64,000 nt of DNA from Aureococcus anophagefferens (GCF_000186865.1 NW_008705572.1:393384-457383); one strand, 5' to 3'; shown: positions 26,784 to 37,083, counted from the first letter of the stretch. Notes: generated from the sequence alone by a model not told the origin. A program made the numbers and translations.

Positions 26784-27110
26784 GATCGATAGTATTCAAT
26801 TCGTTGCGGCGGGCGGCGAGGGGAGCCAGGGGAGCAGTTCGCGTTGCGGCGGGCGGCCAGGGGAGCAGTTCGCGCGTGCAACGGCTCGTGGTGATTATGG
26901 TTTGAGCTGCTCTGAATTTCACAGAGTCTTCACAGCGAGAACGGCCGCCGACGCCTCCCGCGGCATAAGCCTGGCATACCAGTACGTCGGACGCCTCGTC
27001 GGAGTCGTCCGAAGAAACGTCCTCCTCCTAGCTCGGAGGCTTCCTCGAGACCATCCCAGGTCGCCGAAGGAGGGGAGCAGACTAACTGGAGGGGAGCACA
27101 GGCCCGGCGA
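26784..27110. other. Intergenic region with a direct repeat
   Basis: It lies between two minus-strand genes. 26802-26874 holds two overlapping copies of a unit TTGCGGCGGGCGGC...AGGGGAGCAGTTCGCG. AT-richer sequence follows to about 27000. No gene seen. Confidence 0.5.
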
Positions 27111-28799
27111 CTAGAGCGGCGAGTCCGCGGCCGTTTCGAGGGCCGCGGCCGCGGGCGTCGCGTGCCGCGCGAGCGCGCGGTCGAAGGCGCGCTCGAAGGC
27201 GAGCGCGCCGCGGCGCGCGGCCGCGGCGACGTCCGCCGGGTCGCGGCCCCGCGCGCGGCCGGCGAGGAGCGACGCGACCTGCGCGCGCGCGGTCGTCGCG
27301 CCCCGCGGCGGCGTGGAAAAAAAAAGGGACGCGGGGCGACGCGCGGCGGCCTCGATCTTGCCCGCGAAGGGCGACGGCGCCGCGGCGTCGAGGTCGTCGT
27401 CGAGGGCCGCGCGGTGGCGCTCCGCGGGGCTCTCCGCGGCGACGCTGCCGCCCGACGCGGAGCCGTCGGAGACCGCGCGGCCGGCCGGCGGCGCGATGCG
27501 GTCGTAGGCCGACGACGCGACGGCCATGAGCGTGAGGAGGTCCGGCGCGCCGCCGCCCGGCGCGGGCGCCGCGTCGCCGGCCGCGTCGTCCGCGCCGTCG
27601 TCGCCGCCGCCGCCGTCGCCGCGCGCGGGCGGCGCCGGCACGACGGCCGCGCCGAGCACGGCGGCGGCCGCGGGCGCGGACAGCGTCGTCTTCGGCTGGC
27701 GCCGGGGCGGCGCGTTGTCGCCCGCGCGCGCCGCGTTGTGCGCGTCGACGAGCGCGGCGACGCGCTTCGCCTGGGAAAAAGGTGATTCAACGTCGCCTCA
27801 ACGTGAGCGTTCCGCGCGCGCGCGTTCCAGAAAAAAACATCCACGCTTCGAGACCGTTCCGAGAGATGATCGCTCGTCCAAAAATCAGCCGAAACGAGTG
27901 GAAAACGGTCGAGATAGGAGCCTTCGAAGTCGGGAATGTCGCGCCCTTTTCCTGCTCCGCGCGTCGCCGTCGCCGCGTCGAGCGAGGCGAAGCCCTCGAT
28001 GTCGTCGACGGACGTGATGGTCTTCGACTTCTTGCACGTGCGCTTGAAGGACGCGAAGCAGCAGTCGATGTGGTACCACTTGGTCTTCGGGCTGTGGCCC
28101 CAGCGCACCGACGGCGGCCGCTTGCCGATGCGCGGCTCGCCGGGCCGCAGGTACTCGCGGCACAGGATCGACTGGCACTTGCTCCGGCCGTCGTCCGCGG
28201 CGCCGACGACGAAGCGGTTCTCGCCGATGTGGCCCGCGAGCTTGCCGCCGATGCGGCCGAGGCCCTGCTGCGACGCCTCGAGGCCGAGCTGCGCGCACAG
28301 GTTCGCCGCCGGCCGCGCGCGGCGCTGCTTCACCTGGGAGGGGCGCGGGCGTGAGATCGGATCTTTGCTTCCGCGCGCGGAGCCTCCCTCGACGCGCGGC
28401 GGCGTTCGGGGAGAGCCGCGTCCTCGGAGCGCGCGCGTCGGAACGTTCGTCGGCCCCGGGCGTCGCGGGGCGGTCGTCCTTGTCCTCGAGGAGCGTCTTG
28501 ATCGCCCCCTCCGTCAGCAGCTCCGACTGGTGCTCGAGCTTGCGCTTCTTCGCGTCCGCGGGCGGCGCCGCCGCCGCGCGCGCGGGCGGCGCGGCGCGCG
28601 GCGCCGCGGCGGGAGGCGGCGGCGCGCGCGCCGGCAGGAGCTCGCAGGCGACGCAGAGGCCGGGCCGCGCCGCCGCGAGGCCGCAGCGGTCGCAGGGATG
28701 CTGGACGAGGCGGCCGCTCGTCGTGAAGCAGGGGGCGCGCCCGTCCGGCCCCAGGGGCGACTCCGCGGCCGGGTGCGGCGCGGGCGGCGCGTCCATCAC
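27111..28799 (-). CDS. PARP-type zinc-finger protein without catalytic domain
   Basis: Exon 28799 to about 28455, exon 28333-27968 and exon 27770-27111 give about 456 aa. The last intron (27771-27967) is introner A2; the first (about 28334-28454) is inferred from frame, and its donor is uncertain. Exon 1 has a small C-x2-C...C-x2-C knuckle (HPCDRCG, CVAC) and an acidic/basic linker. Exon 2 encodes a PARP-like zinc finger: KCQSILCREYLRPGEPRIG, then KTKWYHIDCCFASFKR and DDIEGFASL. These fingers bind DNA breaks in PARP1 and DNA ligase III. No ADP-ribosyltransferase, BRCT or WGR domain follows; the C-terminus is Ala-rich. A DNA-damage sensor or chromatin protein is the best guess. Confidence 0.7.
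27771..27959 (-). mobile_element. Introner element A2 (family A)
   Basis: Flanked by CGCTTCGC (27763-27770) and CGCGTCGC (27960-27967), an 8-bp duplication with one mismatch. The host intron on the minus strand is 27771-27967, GC donor from the duplication, CCCAG acceptor. Core in sense orientation; frame restored as DAAT-AKRV. Confidence 0.85.
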
Positions 28800-28980
28800 T
28801 TCGGCCCGTCGGGCGCCGACGCCGAGTTCCGCGAGCGGCGCGCAGGGGGGTGCGCGCGAAGAACTACACCGCCAGGGGGCGACTGGGTACTCTCCTCAAA
28901 AGGCGCCAGGGCAGCATACACCATCGGATACGGGCCGTTGAGCTAAGTTTCCGTCAACATTACCCCAGGCTCTCGCCGCG

Positions 28981-30192
28981 ATGAGCTCTCTCTTAGAGGC
29001 CTCAGCTCCAGCAGCTCCGCCGGAGGGCGCTCCGCCGGAGGACGCGGCGCCCGTCGACGTGCACGCCCTCTTAACCCAGGGCGAGGCGCTCCTCCTGAAG
29101 CTCGAGGACTGCGCCGCGGCGCCCGAGGACGCGCCCAAGTGCGTCGAGCTCCTGGACAAGGCCTGGGCCGGCGTCGGTCGGCTGGGCATCTTCGCGGCGC
29201 GCACGGTCCTGGACGACGTCGCGACGGCGGACCTGCGCTGCGCCCTCGTCCCCGCGCTCCGCGCGCGGGCCCTGGGCCGGCTCCGCGTCGACATGGCCGC
29301 GCGGCTCGGCCTCGTGAGGACCGTCGCCGCGGTCCGCCTCGAGTTCCTGCGGCTCGCGCTGCGCCTGGGCGTCTGCGCCCCGGACGCGGCCATGCGGCGG
29401 CTCCTGGGCCACGGCGACGACCCCGACGAGGCGCGCGCGCCGACGGCGGCCGAGGCGCGCGCGGCGACGCTCGGGCGCTTCGAGGCCGCCAAGGCCGCCG
29501 AGGACGCGCTCGCCGCCGCGCGCCAGACCCTCAAGACCCGCGCGGCGGCCAAGGCCTCGGCGGACGAGCTCGACGAGCTGCGGCGCGACGTCGTCGTCGC
29601 CGAGCTCGCCGCCGCGACGCAGGCGGCGCGCGACGACGCCATCGGCGACGAGCGCGAGCTCGAGATGCTCGAGGCCATGGCGAAACGGGCCGGCGGCGGG
29701 CCCGCGGCGCGGCCGGACGCCGGCGGCGCCGCGGCGGACAAACGCGTGCGGCCCCGCGCGGCGCCGGCCGACGCCGACGGCGCCTGGCTCCTCGGCGGCG
29801 GCGGCGGCGGCGGCGAGCCCGGCGGCGGCATCCGCGTGCTCCGCGTGGGCCCGGGCGCGGCGCCGGGCGCGCCCCTCGCCGTGAAGCGCGAGCAGGTCCG
29901 CGCCGGCGTCTTCCGGCCGGGCCACAACCTGCCGACGATGACTTTGGACGAGCTCGCGGACCTCGAGATCGCCGGCGCCCAGGAGCGCGCGCGAAAGGCC
30001 GCGGAGGCCGAGGCGCGCGTGCCCGCCGTCGACGAGGACACGCGCCGCCGCGACGAGCTCGCGGCGGCCGACCAGGAGGACGACACGGACCGCTGGGACG
30101 CGGACAACGTCCGCCGCGCGGACGAGTCCTGGGCCCGCTGGAAGGAGGACGTCAAGCCCGGCAGCGGCAACAAGGGCAGCTCCCAGTTCTAA
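28981..30192 (+). CDS. TAP42: TAP42/IGBP1-like regulator of PP2A-type phosphatases
   Basis: 403 aa, single exon. The N-terminal two-thirds is helical like the TAP42 TPR-like fold (for example RVDMAARLGLVRTVAAVRLE). The C-terminus has the family landmarks TMTLDELADLEIAGAQERAR, the D-E-D-T acidic switch and RRADESWARWKEDVKPGSGN near the end. The family binds PP2A/PP4/PP6 catalytic subunits downstream of TOR. A Gly-rich insert (about 275-290) is lineage-specific. Converges with the ceramidase gene, 8 bp between stops. Confidence 0.82.
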   Translation: MSSLLEASAPAAPPEGAPPEDAAPVDVHALLTQGEALLLKLEDCAAAPEDAPKCVELLDKAWAGVGRLGIFAARTVLDDVATADLRCALVPALRARALGRLRVDMAARLGLVRTVAAVRLEFLRLALRLGVCAPDAAMRRLLGHGDDPDEARAPTAAEARAATLGRFEAAKAAEDALAAARQTLKTRAAAKASADELDELRRDVVVAELAAATQAARDDAIGDERELEMLEAMAKRAGGGPAARPDAGGAAADKRVRPRAAPADADGAWLLGGGGGGGEPGGGIRVLRVGPGAAPGAPLAVKREQVRAGVFRPGHNLPTMTLDELADLEIAGAQERARKAAEAEARVPAVDEDTRRRDELAAADQEDDTDRWDADNVRRADESWARWKEDVKPGSGNKGSSQF

Positions 30193-30200
30193 AACTGCGC

Positions 30201-30878
30201 CTAGCGCCGCTTCGCCTTGGCGAGGGCGAGGTCCCCGTGGAAGCGCATGGCCGCGCGGTGCGCCGCCGCGCTGAGCACGTGCCAGAGCGCGTGGAGCCAG
30301 AAGAGCGGGTTCGCGGCGCTCGCGGGGCACGCGCCGCGCCGCCACAGTTCGCGCTCGAGCTCCCAGGCCACCTTGCCCCCGAGGATGAGCGCGAGGAAGG
30401 CGTACCAGGTCCCGCGGCGCACGCCGAGCGCCGGCGCGGACGCGAACGCGATCAACGCGGGCGCTAAAACCTGCACCGTGAAGAGGAGCGAGAAGAACGC
30501 GTGGTCCCGGTGCCGGAGGTAGTGGGCGAGGCCCGCCGCCGCGCCGCCGCCGCCGCAGACCATCGCCGGCGCGGCCCAGCGCGGCGGCAGCAGGCCGATG
30601 ACGGTCCAGAGGTAGACGACGGCGAGGCCGAGCATCGGCACCTCGTCGAGGAGCTCGCCGAGCCACGTCTTCGTGCCGTGGAAGAGCACGGACCCGACGG
30701 CGACGACGCAGAGCGACAGCTCGGCGGCGACGAAGGGCCGCGGCAGCCGCCGCGAGCGGCAGTCGCGCAGCCCGGCGACGGCGACGGCGACGAAGGCGAC
30801 GTTGCTCGCCGTGTTCGCGTACTCGTGCGCGCGCACCTCGGCCTCGCACCAGCGGATGGCGACGTCGTGGTGCGCCAT
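30201..30878 (-). CDS. Alkaline ceramidase / phytoceramidase
   Basis: 225 aa with about seven hydrophobic helices. Signature blocks: RWCEAEVRAHEYANTASN (Ca-site region, E12), VGSVLFHGTKTWLGELLDEV (zinc ligand H67) and the C-terminal FWLHALWHVLSAAAH (two further His ligands). The family cleaves ceramides to sphingoid base and fatty acid in ER/Golgi membranes. Length is slightly under typical (about 260), lost mainly at the C-terminus. Confidence 0.88.
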   Translation of the reverse strand: MAHHDVAIRWCEAEVRAHEYANTASNVAFVAVAVAGLRDCRSRRLPRPFVAAELSLCVVAVGSVLFHGTKTWLGELLDEVPMLGLAVVYLWTVIGLLPPRWAAPAMVCGGGGAAAGLAHYLRHRDHAFFSLLFTVQVLAPALIAFASAPALGVRRGTWYAFLALILGGKVAWELERELWRRGACPASAANPLFWLHALWHVLSAAAHRAAMRFHGDLALAKAKRR

Positions 30879-30882
30879 GCGT

Positions 30883-30961
30883 TGCCCGCAGCTCTCACGA
30901 ATGCGCAGTCGGGCCGCCCGCAGCTCCTACGCGTTGGCGGGCTGCCCGCAGCTCTCACGAA
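30883..30961. repeat. 60-bp-period direct repeat
   Basis: TGCCCGCAGCTCTCACGAA occurs at 30883-30901 and 30943-30961, with a partial copy between. It lies in the leader region between the divergent ceramidase and methyltransferase genes. Confidence 0.75.
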
Positions 30962-31053
30962 AGCGAGCCTATTTGCCAAGCTTTTGTGAAGGGCAACATC
31001 GCGAGTGCTTGAAGTTTCACGGGGCAGCATGGCAAGCGGATTGTGACACGACC

Positions 31054-31868
31054 ATGGGCCGCGGCGGCTACGGCACGGTGGACTTTTGGGTGCGTTGCTC
31101 GTGCTTTGATCTTTGAAACGGCGGTCGTGCTCGTAGGACGAGTGGTACGTCGAGGAGGACCACGTGGCGCCCTACGACTGGCTCTGCTCCTTCGAGGACG
31201 TGGGCCCGGCGGTCCTGGCGCTCCTGCCCGGCCCCGAGGCCCGGGTCCTCGTCGTCGGCTGCGGCAACTCGCCCTTCTCGAGCGAGCTCTTCGCGCGCGG
31301 CTACCGGCGGCTGACGAACGTCGACAACTGCGCGTCCGTCGTCGCCGCGCAGCGCGACCGCTACCCGATGCTCGAGTGGGTCGTCGGCGACTGCCGGGCG
31401 CTGCCCTTCGGCGACGGCGCCTTCGACGCCGTCCTGGACAAGGGCCTCCTCGACAACCTCTACTGCTACGCGGACGCGGACGCGGCGGTCGCGGAGTTCC
31501 GCGCCGAGGCCGCGCGCGTGCTCGCGCCCGCGGGCCGCCTCGTCGCGCTGAGCTGCCACGACCGCGCGGCGACGCTGGCGGCCCTCGACGACGCACGCCT
31601 CTGGGCCTGCGCCGTCGCGGCCCTGGCGAACCCGCGCTACCCGCGCATCGACATCCCCGAGTACCAGGTCGCCGTCTGCCGCCGCGGCGGCGGCGACGCG
31701 GCCGCGCTCCTCGCCGACGCGCTCGCCGCCCTCGACGCGGGCACCGCCGCGCCGACGCCCGGGCGCCTCGCCCACCTCGACCGCCGCGCGTCCGGCCGCC
31801 GCCACTCCGCGATCGTCGCCGGCGGCGAGTTCGAACGCGGCGGCGACGCGGAGTCCCCAAGGGGTTAG
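31054..31868 (+). CDS. METTL13/EEF1AKMT4-type class I methyltransferase
   Basis: Exons 31054-31089 and 31137-31868 give 255 aa; the 47-bp intron 31090-31136 is GT-AG. The N-terminus reads GYGTVDFWDEWY then DWLCSFEDV, the Y-G-x-x-x-F-W-D...Y...D-W family start. SAM motif I is VLVVGCGNSPFSSEL, post-motif I NVDNCASVV, motif II FDAVLDKGLLDNLYC. Relatives methylate lysines of elongation factor 1A. The stop overlaps the convergent acetyltransferase stop by 4 bp. Confidence 0.85.
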
Positions 31869-32494
31869 ACGGTCCCCTGGACCCGGGCGTGCGTGTCCTG
31901 GCGGTTCTCGCACCGCGACTTGCGCGCGGGCCCGCCGTCGGCGCCGAAGTAGGAGTCGAAGACGACGAAGTTGTTCGGCTGCTCGACGAAGGCGCCGAGG
32001 CCGTAGTGCTTCCGCAGGAAGGGCAGCATCTTCGGCGACGGCCGGTCGTAGGCGAAGGCGCACGCGCCGCCCGCGCCCTCGGCCTCGAGCATGGCCTCGA
32101 AGAGCCGCCGGCCCGCGCCGCGGCGCTGCGCGGCGGCCGCGACGTAGAAATCCAAAACGCACGGCGGGTCGAGCTCGACGGTGCCGCCGCCCTTGCGCCA
32201 GTAGTAGAGGTGCTTCGGCCCGACCTTGAGCAGGCCCAGGGCCGCCGACCCCTCGCGGAGCACGTAGAGCCGCTGCGCCGGCGCGTCGCGCAGCTTCGCC
32301 AGCGTCGTCAGCGGGCCCTTGAGCGCCTGGGCGACGCCGGACTCGGCGCCGAGCGCGTCGACGATCGCCTCCAGCGCCTCGGCGTCGTCGGCGTCGAGGG
32401 ACGCGACCTGCTCGCCGGTGAGGCACGTCACGCCGTCCCGCAGGATGGGGCAATTCTTTGCGTTCATAACGATGCGGGCAGCCTCTGAAGTCAA
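31865..32494 (-). CDS. ATAT1: Alpha-tubulin N-acetyltransferase (MEC-17/ATAT1)
   Basis: 209 aa; a start at 32467 (MNAKNCPIL) is also possible. GNAT domain with the family-specific VLDFYVAAAAQRRGAGRRLF (acetyl-CoA loop, catalytic Asp in LDFYV), AYDRPSPKMLPFLRKHYGL and EQPNNFVVFDSYF. This enzyme acetylates lysine 40 of alpha-tubulin inside microtubules and is strongly tied to cilia and flagella. The short basic tail after the domain is not conserved. Confidence 0.92.
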   Translation of the reverse strand: MTSEAARIVMNAKNCPILRDGVTCLTGEQVASLDADDAEALEAIVDALGAESGVAQALKGPLTTLAKLRDAPAQRLYVLREGSAALGLLKVGPKHLYYWRKGGGTVELDPPCVLDFYVAAAAQRRGAGRRLFEAMLEAEGAGGACAFAYDRPSPKMLPFLRKHYGLGAFVEQPNNFVVFDSYFGADGGPARKSRCENRQDTHARVQGTV

Positions 32495-32615
32495 CGAGAG
32501 CTAAAGCTCAACATCGCCTCTCTCGATCAACATCGTCGTGCTCGCCGTCGCCTCCGCGCGCTCGACCTCGTCGCGCCGGCGCCCTGCGCACCGCAAAGAC
32601 GCTCGTCGCGCCCCG

Positions 32616-32703
32616 GCGCCACTAGACGCACCCGCCTCGCCCGGCGCCGCGCGCCGTCCGCGGTCCGCCGCCGCCGCGCGCCGCGCCACTAGACGCACCC
32701 GCC
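32616..32703. repeat. Direct repeat in the SF3A2 leader
   Basis: GCGCCACTAGACGCACCCGCC occurs at about 32616-32636 and 32683-32703, upstream of the SF3A2 start. Both copies contain an in-frame-independent TAG, so they are untranslated. Confidence 0.7.
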
Positions 32704-32744
32704 GCCGCCGCCGCGCCGTTCCGCGCCGCGCCCGCGCCAGCGCC

Positions 32745-33461
32745 ATGTTCGACCAGGACCGCGTGAACTCGCGCCATGGCGGCGGCGGCGTGCAGAGCAG
32801 CGAGCAGGCGAACGTCGACCGCCGCGAGCGCCTGCGCAAGCTCGCGCTCGAGACGGTGGACCTCAACAAGGACCCGTACTTCATGCGGAACCACCTCGGC
32901 ACCTACGAGTGCAAGCTCTGCCTGACGCTCCACAACACGGAGGGCAACTACCTCGCGCACACGCAGGGCAAGCGGCACCAGCAGAACCTCGCGCGGCGCG
33001 CGTTCAAGGAGGCGCGCGACGCGCCCATAGCGCCCGCGGCGACGCGCTACGTCGAGAAGCGGCACACGATCAAGATCGGCCGGCCGGGCTACAAGGTCAC
33101 GAAGAGCCGCGACGCGGCGACGTCGCAGCGCTGCCTGCTCTTCGAGGTCGACTACCCCGAGGCCGACGACGCGAGCCAGCCGCGGCACCGCTTCATGTCC
33201 GCCTACGAGCAGCGCGTCGAGCCGCCGGACAAGGCGTACCAGTACCTCCTCTTCGCCTGCGAGCCCTACGAGACCATCGGCTTCAAGATCCCCAACCACG
33301 ACGTCGACAAGGACCAGGGCCGCTTCTTCACGAACTGGGACGTCGTCGGCAAGAAGTTCACGCTCTCCCTCCAGTTCGACGACGACGCGAAACCGGCGCC
33401 GGCCCAGGCCGCGTCCGCCGGCCGCCACCGCGCGGACCTCACCTACGAGGCGCGCTACTAG
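32745..33461 (+). CDS. SF3A2: Splicing factor 3A subunit 2 (Prp11)
   Basis: 238 aa from MFDQDRVNSRHGGGGVQ, the universally conserved N-terminus of SF3A2. A matrin-type zinc finger, YECKLCLTLHNTEGNYLAHT, has C56, C59, H72, H78. The family blocks KIGRPGYKVTK, QRCLLFEVDYPE, KAYQYLLFACEPYETIGFKI and FFTNWDVVGKKFTL follow. It lacks the Pro-rich C-terminal tail of animals, as in yeast. It is part of the U2 snRNP that recognises branch points. Confidence 0.96.
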   Translation: MFDQDRVNSRHGGGGVQSSEQANVDRRERLRKLALETVDLNKDPYFMRNHLGTYECKLCLTLHNTEGNYLAHTQGKRHQQNLARRAFKEARDAPIAPAATRYVEKRHTIKIGRPGYKVTKSRDAATSQRCLLFEVDYPEADDASQPRHRFMSAYEQRVEPPDKAYQYLLFACEPYETIGFKIPNHDVDKDQGRFFTNWDVVGKKFTLSLQFDDDAKPAPAQAASAGRHRADLTYEARY

Positions 33462-33565
33462 AGGCGCGTCTCGAGACCGTAAAAAAATGCCCCGGCCGCG
33501 CCACGTGCCGCGCCCGCGGCCGTATCGGCCCTGCGCATCCAACTCCCCAGAGCGCTGCGGGGACG

Positions 33566-35464
33566 ATGGGCCGGGGGCGCGGGGCCCGGGAGGGGTCCTC
33601 GGTGCTCCAGCAGCAGAGCGTGTCCATGCCGTCGCTCGTGACGCCCGGCGCCACCGTCGCGTCGCCGGGTCCGGAGCCGGGCGTCGAGGCCTTGGTGTCG
33701 ACGACGGGGGGGCTGCCCGTGATCCTGCCCCTGGGGAAGCGCGTCGCCGCGCCGCACCCCGGGGCGCCGCCGGGCCTGCCCGGCGTCGACGCCCACATCC
33801 CGCGCGAGGAGCTGACCTACGACTTCCTGCGGAACGTCGTGCGCCACCAGCGGTGGCACGTGCGCGAAGTCGTCGAGGAGGCGGCCGAGGAGGAGGAGCG
33901 CGTCGACTACGACGACGAGAGCGCGGCGAGCAACCAGAGCCACGGCATCAGCCTGGGCCAGATCCACCGCTGCTGCAAGTTCATCGACGTGACCTTCGGC
34001 GACGGCGACGGCGAGGTGTCCATGGTCGAGCTCGAGAACGCGTTCCGCCGCATGCGGCGCGAGCGCGCGGCCGTGCGCCTCCGGGAGCGGGGCCGGGCGC
34101 TGACGCGGCGCCTCGTCATCCTCATCCGGCGCCGCGACATGGACGTGGAGCGCTTCATGCACGCCATCGACCTGAGCCAGGGCGGCCAGGGCGACGGCAA
34201 GCTCACGCCCGTCGAGCTCGAGCGCGGCATCAAGAAGTTCGTCGACAGCGAGCAGCGGCTCGTGTCCATGGAGAGCATCGGGTCCGTCAACGACCCCGAC
34301 GGGCCCGGGTCCAACTCGCGCCACACGGTCCAGGCGCTCCACCACCGCGAGATGAAGGAGCGCGCGAAGAAGGACATCGAGGCGCTGATAGAGGCGGAGC
34401 AGCACGCGATTTTGGACGACACCTTCGGCATCAGCGACGCGACGTCGGCGAACCTGCGGGGCGAGCTCAAGTTCGGCAACCAGGACATCACGGACCTGAT
34501 TCGGTTTTTGGACCCGAACGCGGACGGCGACGTGACGGTCACGGAGCTCGACGCGGGCGTGCGGACGGCCTTCGACCCGCCCGTCGACGCGTCCTTCGTC
34601 GACGACGCCTTCGTGTTGATGTCCAAGTTCGAGGACTCGATGAAGAAGAAGTCGCAGCGCGTCGTCGACCTCTTCCACGACATCGACAAGGACCGGTCGG
34701 GGTCGCTCACGATCCGCGAGCTCGAGGTCGCGCTCAACGATTTGTGCGGCCCGTCGGCGCGCGCGCGCGCCATGGCGAAGATGGCGGCGAAGCGCGAGGC
34801 CCAGGCGGCGGCCCAGGCGAAGAAGCTCGACAAGGCGGCCAAGGAGGCGGACGTCCGCCGCGCCAAGGCCGAGGCCGCGGGCGCGCCGCGCGTGCTCACG
34901 CGCATCGACCGCCTCCTCAAGCAGAAGGACTTCCGCGTCATCGACCTCATGTCCTCGGCGGGCTTCGACACGTCGGGCGACGGCTGCCTCGACGCCGCGG
35001 AGCTCCAGTCCGCGCTCCGGTCCGTCGGCCTCAAGCTCACGCGCAAGGAGTCGCAGACGCTCATCGACTTCCTCGACACGTCGGGCGACGGCCAGCTCGA
35101 CGCCAAGGAGCTCGAGGACGCCCTGCGCCGCCACCGCCGCGACTTCAACTCCGAGGGCGGCGCGAACAACGGCGGCCGCTACACGGTCATCCGGCCGCGG
35201 CCGTCGCAGGTCGGCCGCGCGTCCTTCATCGCCAAGCAGGCCGAGCTCGCCAAGGCCGCGGCCTCCGGCAAGGAGGAGAAGGAGAAGAAGACCTACGGCT
35301 ACGACCCCGTCGCCCTCTGCTTCGACCACTCCTGGCTCAAGTCCCTCGACACGTTCCTCCTCCGCCACACGGGGCCCCAGGACGAGCACGCCAAGCACGC
35401 GCGCATCCGCCAGCTCTCCCAGATGTCCCGCAACCAGACCCCGGGCAAGCCGCCCATCATCTAA
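33566..35464 (+). CDS. Protein with about six EF-hand-like motifs
   Basis: 632 aa from the ATG at 33566. Calcium-loop candidates: DVTFGDGDGEVSMVELE, DLSQGGQGDGKLTPVELE, LDPNADGDVTVTELD, DIDKDRSGSLTIREL, FDTSGDGCLDAAEL and LDTSGDGQLDAKEL. The last four are near-canonical DxDxDG loops. An Ala/Lys-rich coiled linker splits hands four and five. The C-terminus has FDHSWLKSLDTFLLRH. It is a calcium sensor or scaffold, without an enzymatic domain. Confidence 0.8.
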   Translation: MGRGRGAREGSSVLQQQSVSMPSLVTPGATVASPGPEPGVEALVSTTGGLPVILPLGKRVAAPHPGAPPGLPGVDAHIPREELTYDFLRNVVRHQRWHVREVVEEAAEEEERVDYDDESAASNQSHGISLGQIHRCCKFIDVTFGDGDGEVSMVELENAFRRMRRERAAVRLRERGRALTRRLVILIRRRDMDVERFMHAIDLSQGGQGDGKLTPVELERGIKKFVDSEQRLVSMESIGSVNDPDGPGSNSRHTVQALHHREMKERAKKDIEALIEAEQHAILDDTFGISDATSANLRGELKFGNQDITDLIRFLDPNADGDVTVTELDAGVRTAFDPPVDASFVDDAFVLMSKFEDSMKKKSQRVVDLFHDIDKDRSGSLTIRELEVALNDLCGPSARARAMAKMAAKREAQAAAQAKKLDKAAKEADVRRAKAEAAGAPRVLTRIDRLLKQKDFRVIDLMSSAGFDTSGDGCLDAAELQSALRSVGLKLTRKESQTLIDFLDTSGDGQLDAKELEDALRRHRRDFNSEGGANNGGRYTVIRPRPSQVGRASFIAKQAELAKAAASGKEEKEKKTYGYDPVALCFDHSWLKSLDTFLLRHTGPQDEHAKHARIRQLSQMSRNQTPGKPPII

Positions 35465-35546
35465 CACGCGTCCATCGGCACCGGGGCGGCATCTTGTTCA
35501 GTTCAGGACTCGCCGAAACTCGAAACTCCACAAGCCAGAAGCAAAC

Positions 35547-37066
35547 ATGGCCGCCCTCACCGCCGGCTGCCGCCAGTTCCCGCGCATCAAGGAGGTGCGC
35601 GCCTACGTCGTCGAGGGCAAGGAGGGCGACCAGGGCGCGGACTGCCACGACGTCGCCGACGAGCACTGGATCAACGGCAACGACCCGTCGACGGGGCGCA
35701 CGCCCATCGCGAACCCCATGAGCGGCTACGCCCAGTACGCCGGCGCGCGCAAGAGCTGGGGCATCAACGCCATGGGCGGCCTCGTCGTCGAGGTCGAGGC
35801 CGACGACGGCACGACGGGCTGCGGCGTGACCATCGGCGGCGAGGCGGGCTGCATCATCGTCGAGAAGCACCTGAGCCGCTTCGTCGAGGGCCGGGACCCG
35901 CGCGACGTCGAGTCCATGTGGGACATGATGTGGCGCGCGACGATCAACTACGGCCGCAAGGGCCTGCCCATCCAGTGCATCTCCGCCGTCGACCTCGCGC
36001 TCTGGGACCTGCTGGGGAAGCTGCGGAACGAGCCCGTCTACGCGCTCCTCGGCGGCAAGACGAAGGCGCGGCTGCCCGTCTACTGCACGACGGCGCGGCC
36101 CGACGTCGCCAAGGACCTCGGATTCGTCGGCGCGAAGATCCCCTGCCCCTACGGCCCGTCGGCCGGCGACGCGGGCTTCCGGAAGAACGTCGCGTTCTTC
36201 GCGAAGTGGCGCGCCGCGGTCGGCCCGGACTTCCCGCTGAGCCTCGACTGCTACATGGCGCTGACCGTGCCCTACGCCATCAAGCTCGGCAACGCGCTCA
36301 AGGACCACGGCATCAAGTGGATGGAGGAGTTCCTGCCGCCCGACGACTACGAGGGCTACAAGGAGGTGAAGCGCGCGCTCGCGGGCTCCGGCGTGCTCCT
36401 GAGCACCGCGGAGCACGAGTACACGCGCTACGGCTTCCGCAAGCTCATCGAGGACCGGTCCGTCGACATCCTCCAGCCCGACATCACCTGGCTCGGCGGC
36501 CTCACGGAGGCGCGGCGCGTCGTCGCGATCAGGGCAGGACGAGAGAGCGAAATTCCCAACTTCAAAGGCTCCTCTCTCGGCCGTTTTCCACTCGTTTCGG
36601 CTGATTTTTGGACGAGCGATCATCTCTCGGAACGGTCTCGAAGCGTGGATGCTTTTCTCGGAACGCGCGCGCGCGGAACGCTCACGTTGAAGCGACGTTG
36701 CATCTCTCTTGTCCTGCCCAGGTCGCGATGGCGTCCGCGTACGACGTCCTCGTCGTGCCCCACGGGTCGAGCGTCTACTCCTACCACCTCCAGTACGCCT
36801 TCGCCAACTGCCCCGTCGCCGAGCTCATCAACCTCTCGCCCAAGGGCGACCACATGGTGCCCTACTTCGGGGGCCTCTTCCCCGACGAGCCCATGCCCGA
36901 GGGCGGCTACATCGACCTCCCGGACCGGCCCGGCTTCGGCGTCACGCTCGACCGCGCGGGCCTCCGGCGGCCCCACGCGCGGCCCGCCGCCGTCGTCCGG
37001 GCCAACTACGACGCGAACGTCGCCGAGGCCGCGCGCGACGTCGGCCCGCCCCACATGCCCTTCTGA
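35547..37066 (+). CDS. rhmD: L-rhamnonate dehydratase-like enolase-superfamily enzyme
   Basis: Exons 35547-36521 and 36722-37066 (439 aa); the intron is introner A3. The N-terminal capping domain and barrel match the mandelate racemase subgroup: SWGINAMGGLVVEVEADDG, VTIGGEAGCIIVEKHL, metal ligands D234 (SLDCYMA), E260 (WMEEFLPPDDYEGY), E289 (STAEHEY) and catalytic His339 (VVPHGSSVYSYH). This enzyme dehydrates L-rhamnonate to 2-keto-3-deoxy-L-rhamnonate. In an alga it may act on rhamnose-rich polysaccharides. A close sugar-acid dehydratase specificity cannot be excluded. Confidence 0.88.
36530..36721 (+). mobile_element. Introner element A3 (family A), clearest example
   Basis: Perfect 8-bp duplications GTCGCGAT at 36522-36529 and 36722-36729; ends CAGGGCAGGAC and GTCCTGCCCAG form an 11-bp inverted repeat with one mismatch. 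The intron is exactly duplication plus element (36522-36721, 200 bp) with GT supplied by the target and AG by the element. Confidence 0.93.
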
Positions 37067-37083
37067 GCGGCCCGCGCGCGCGG

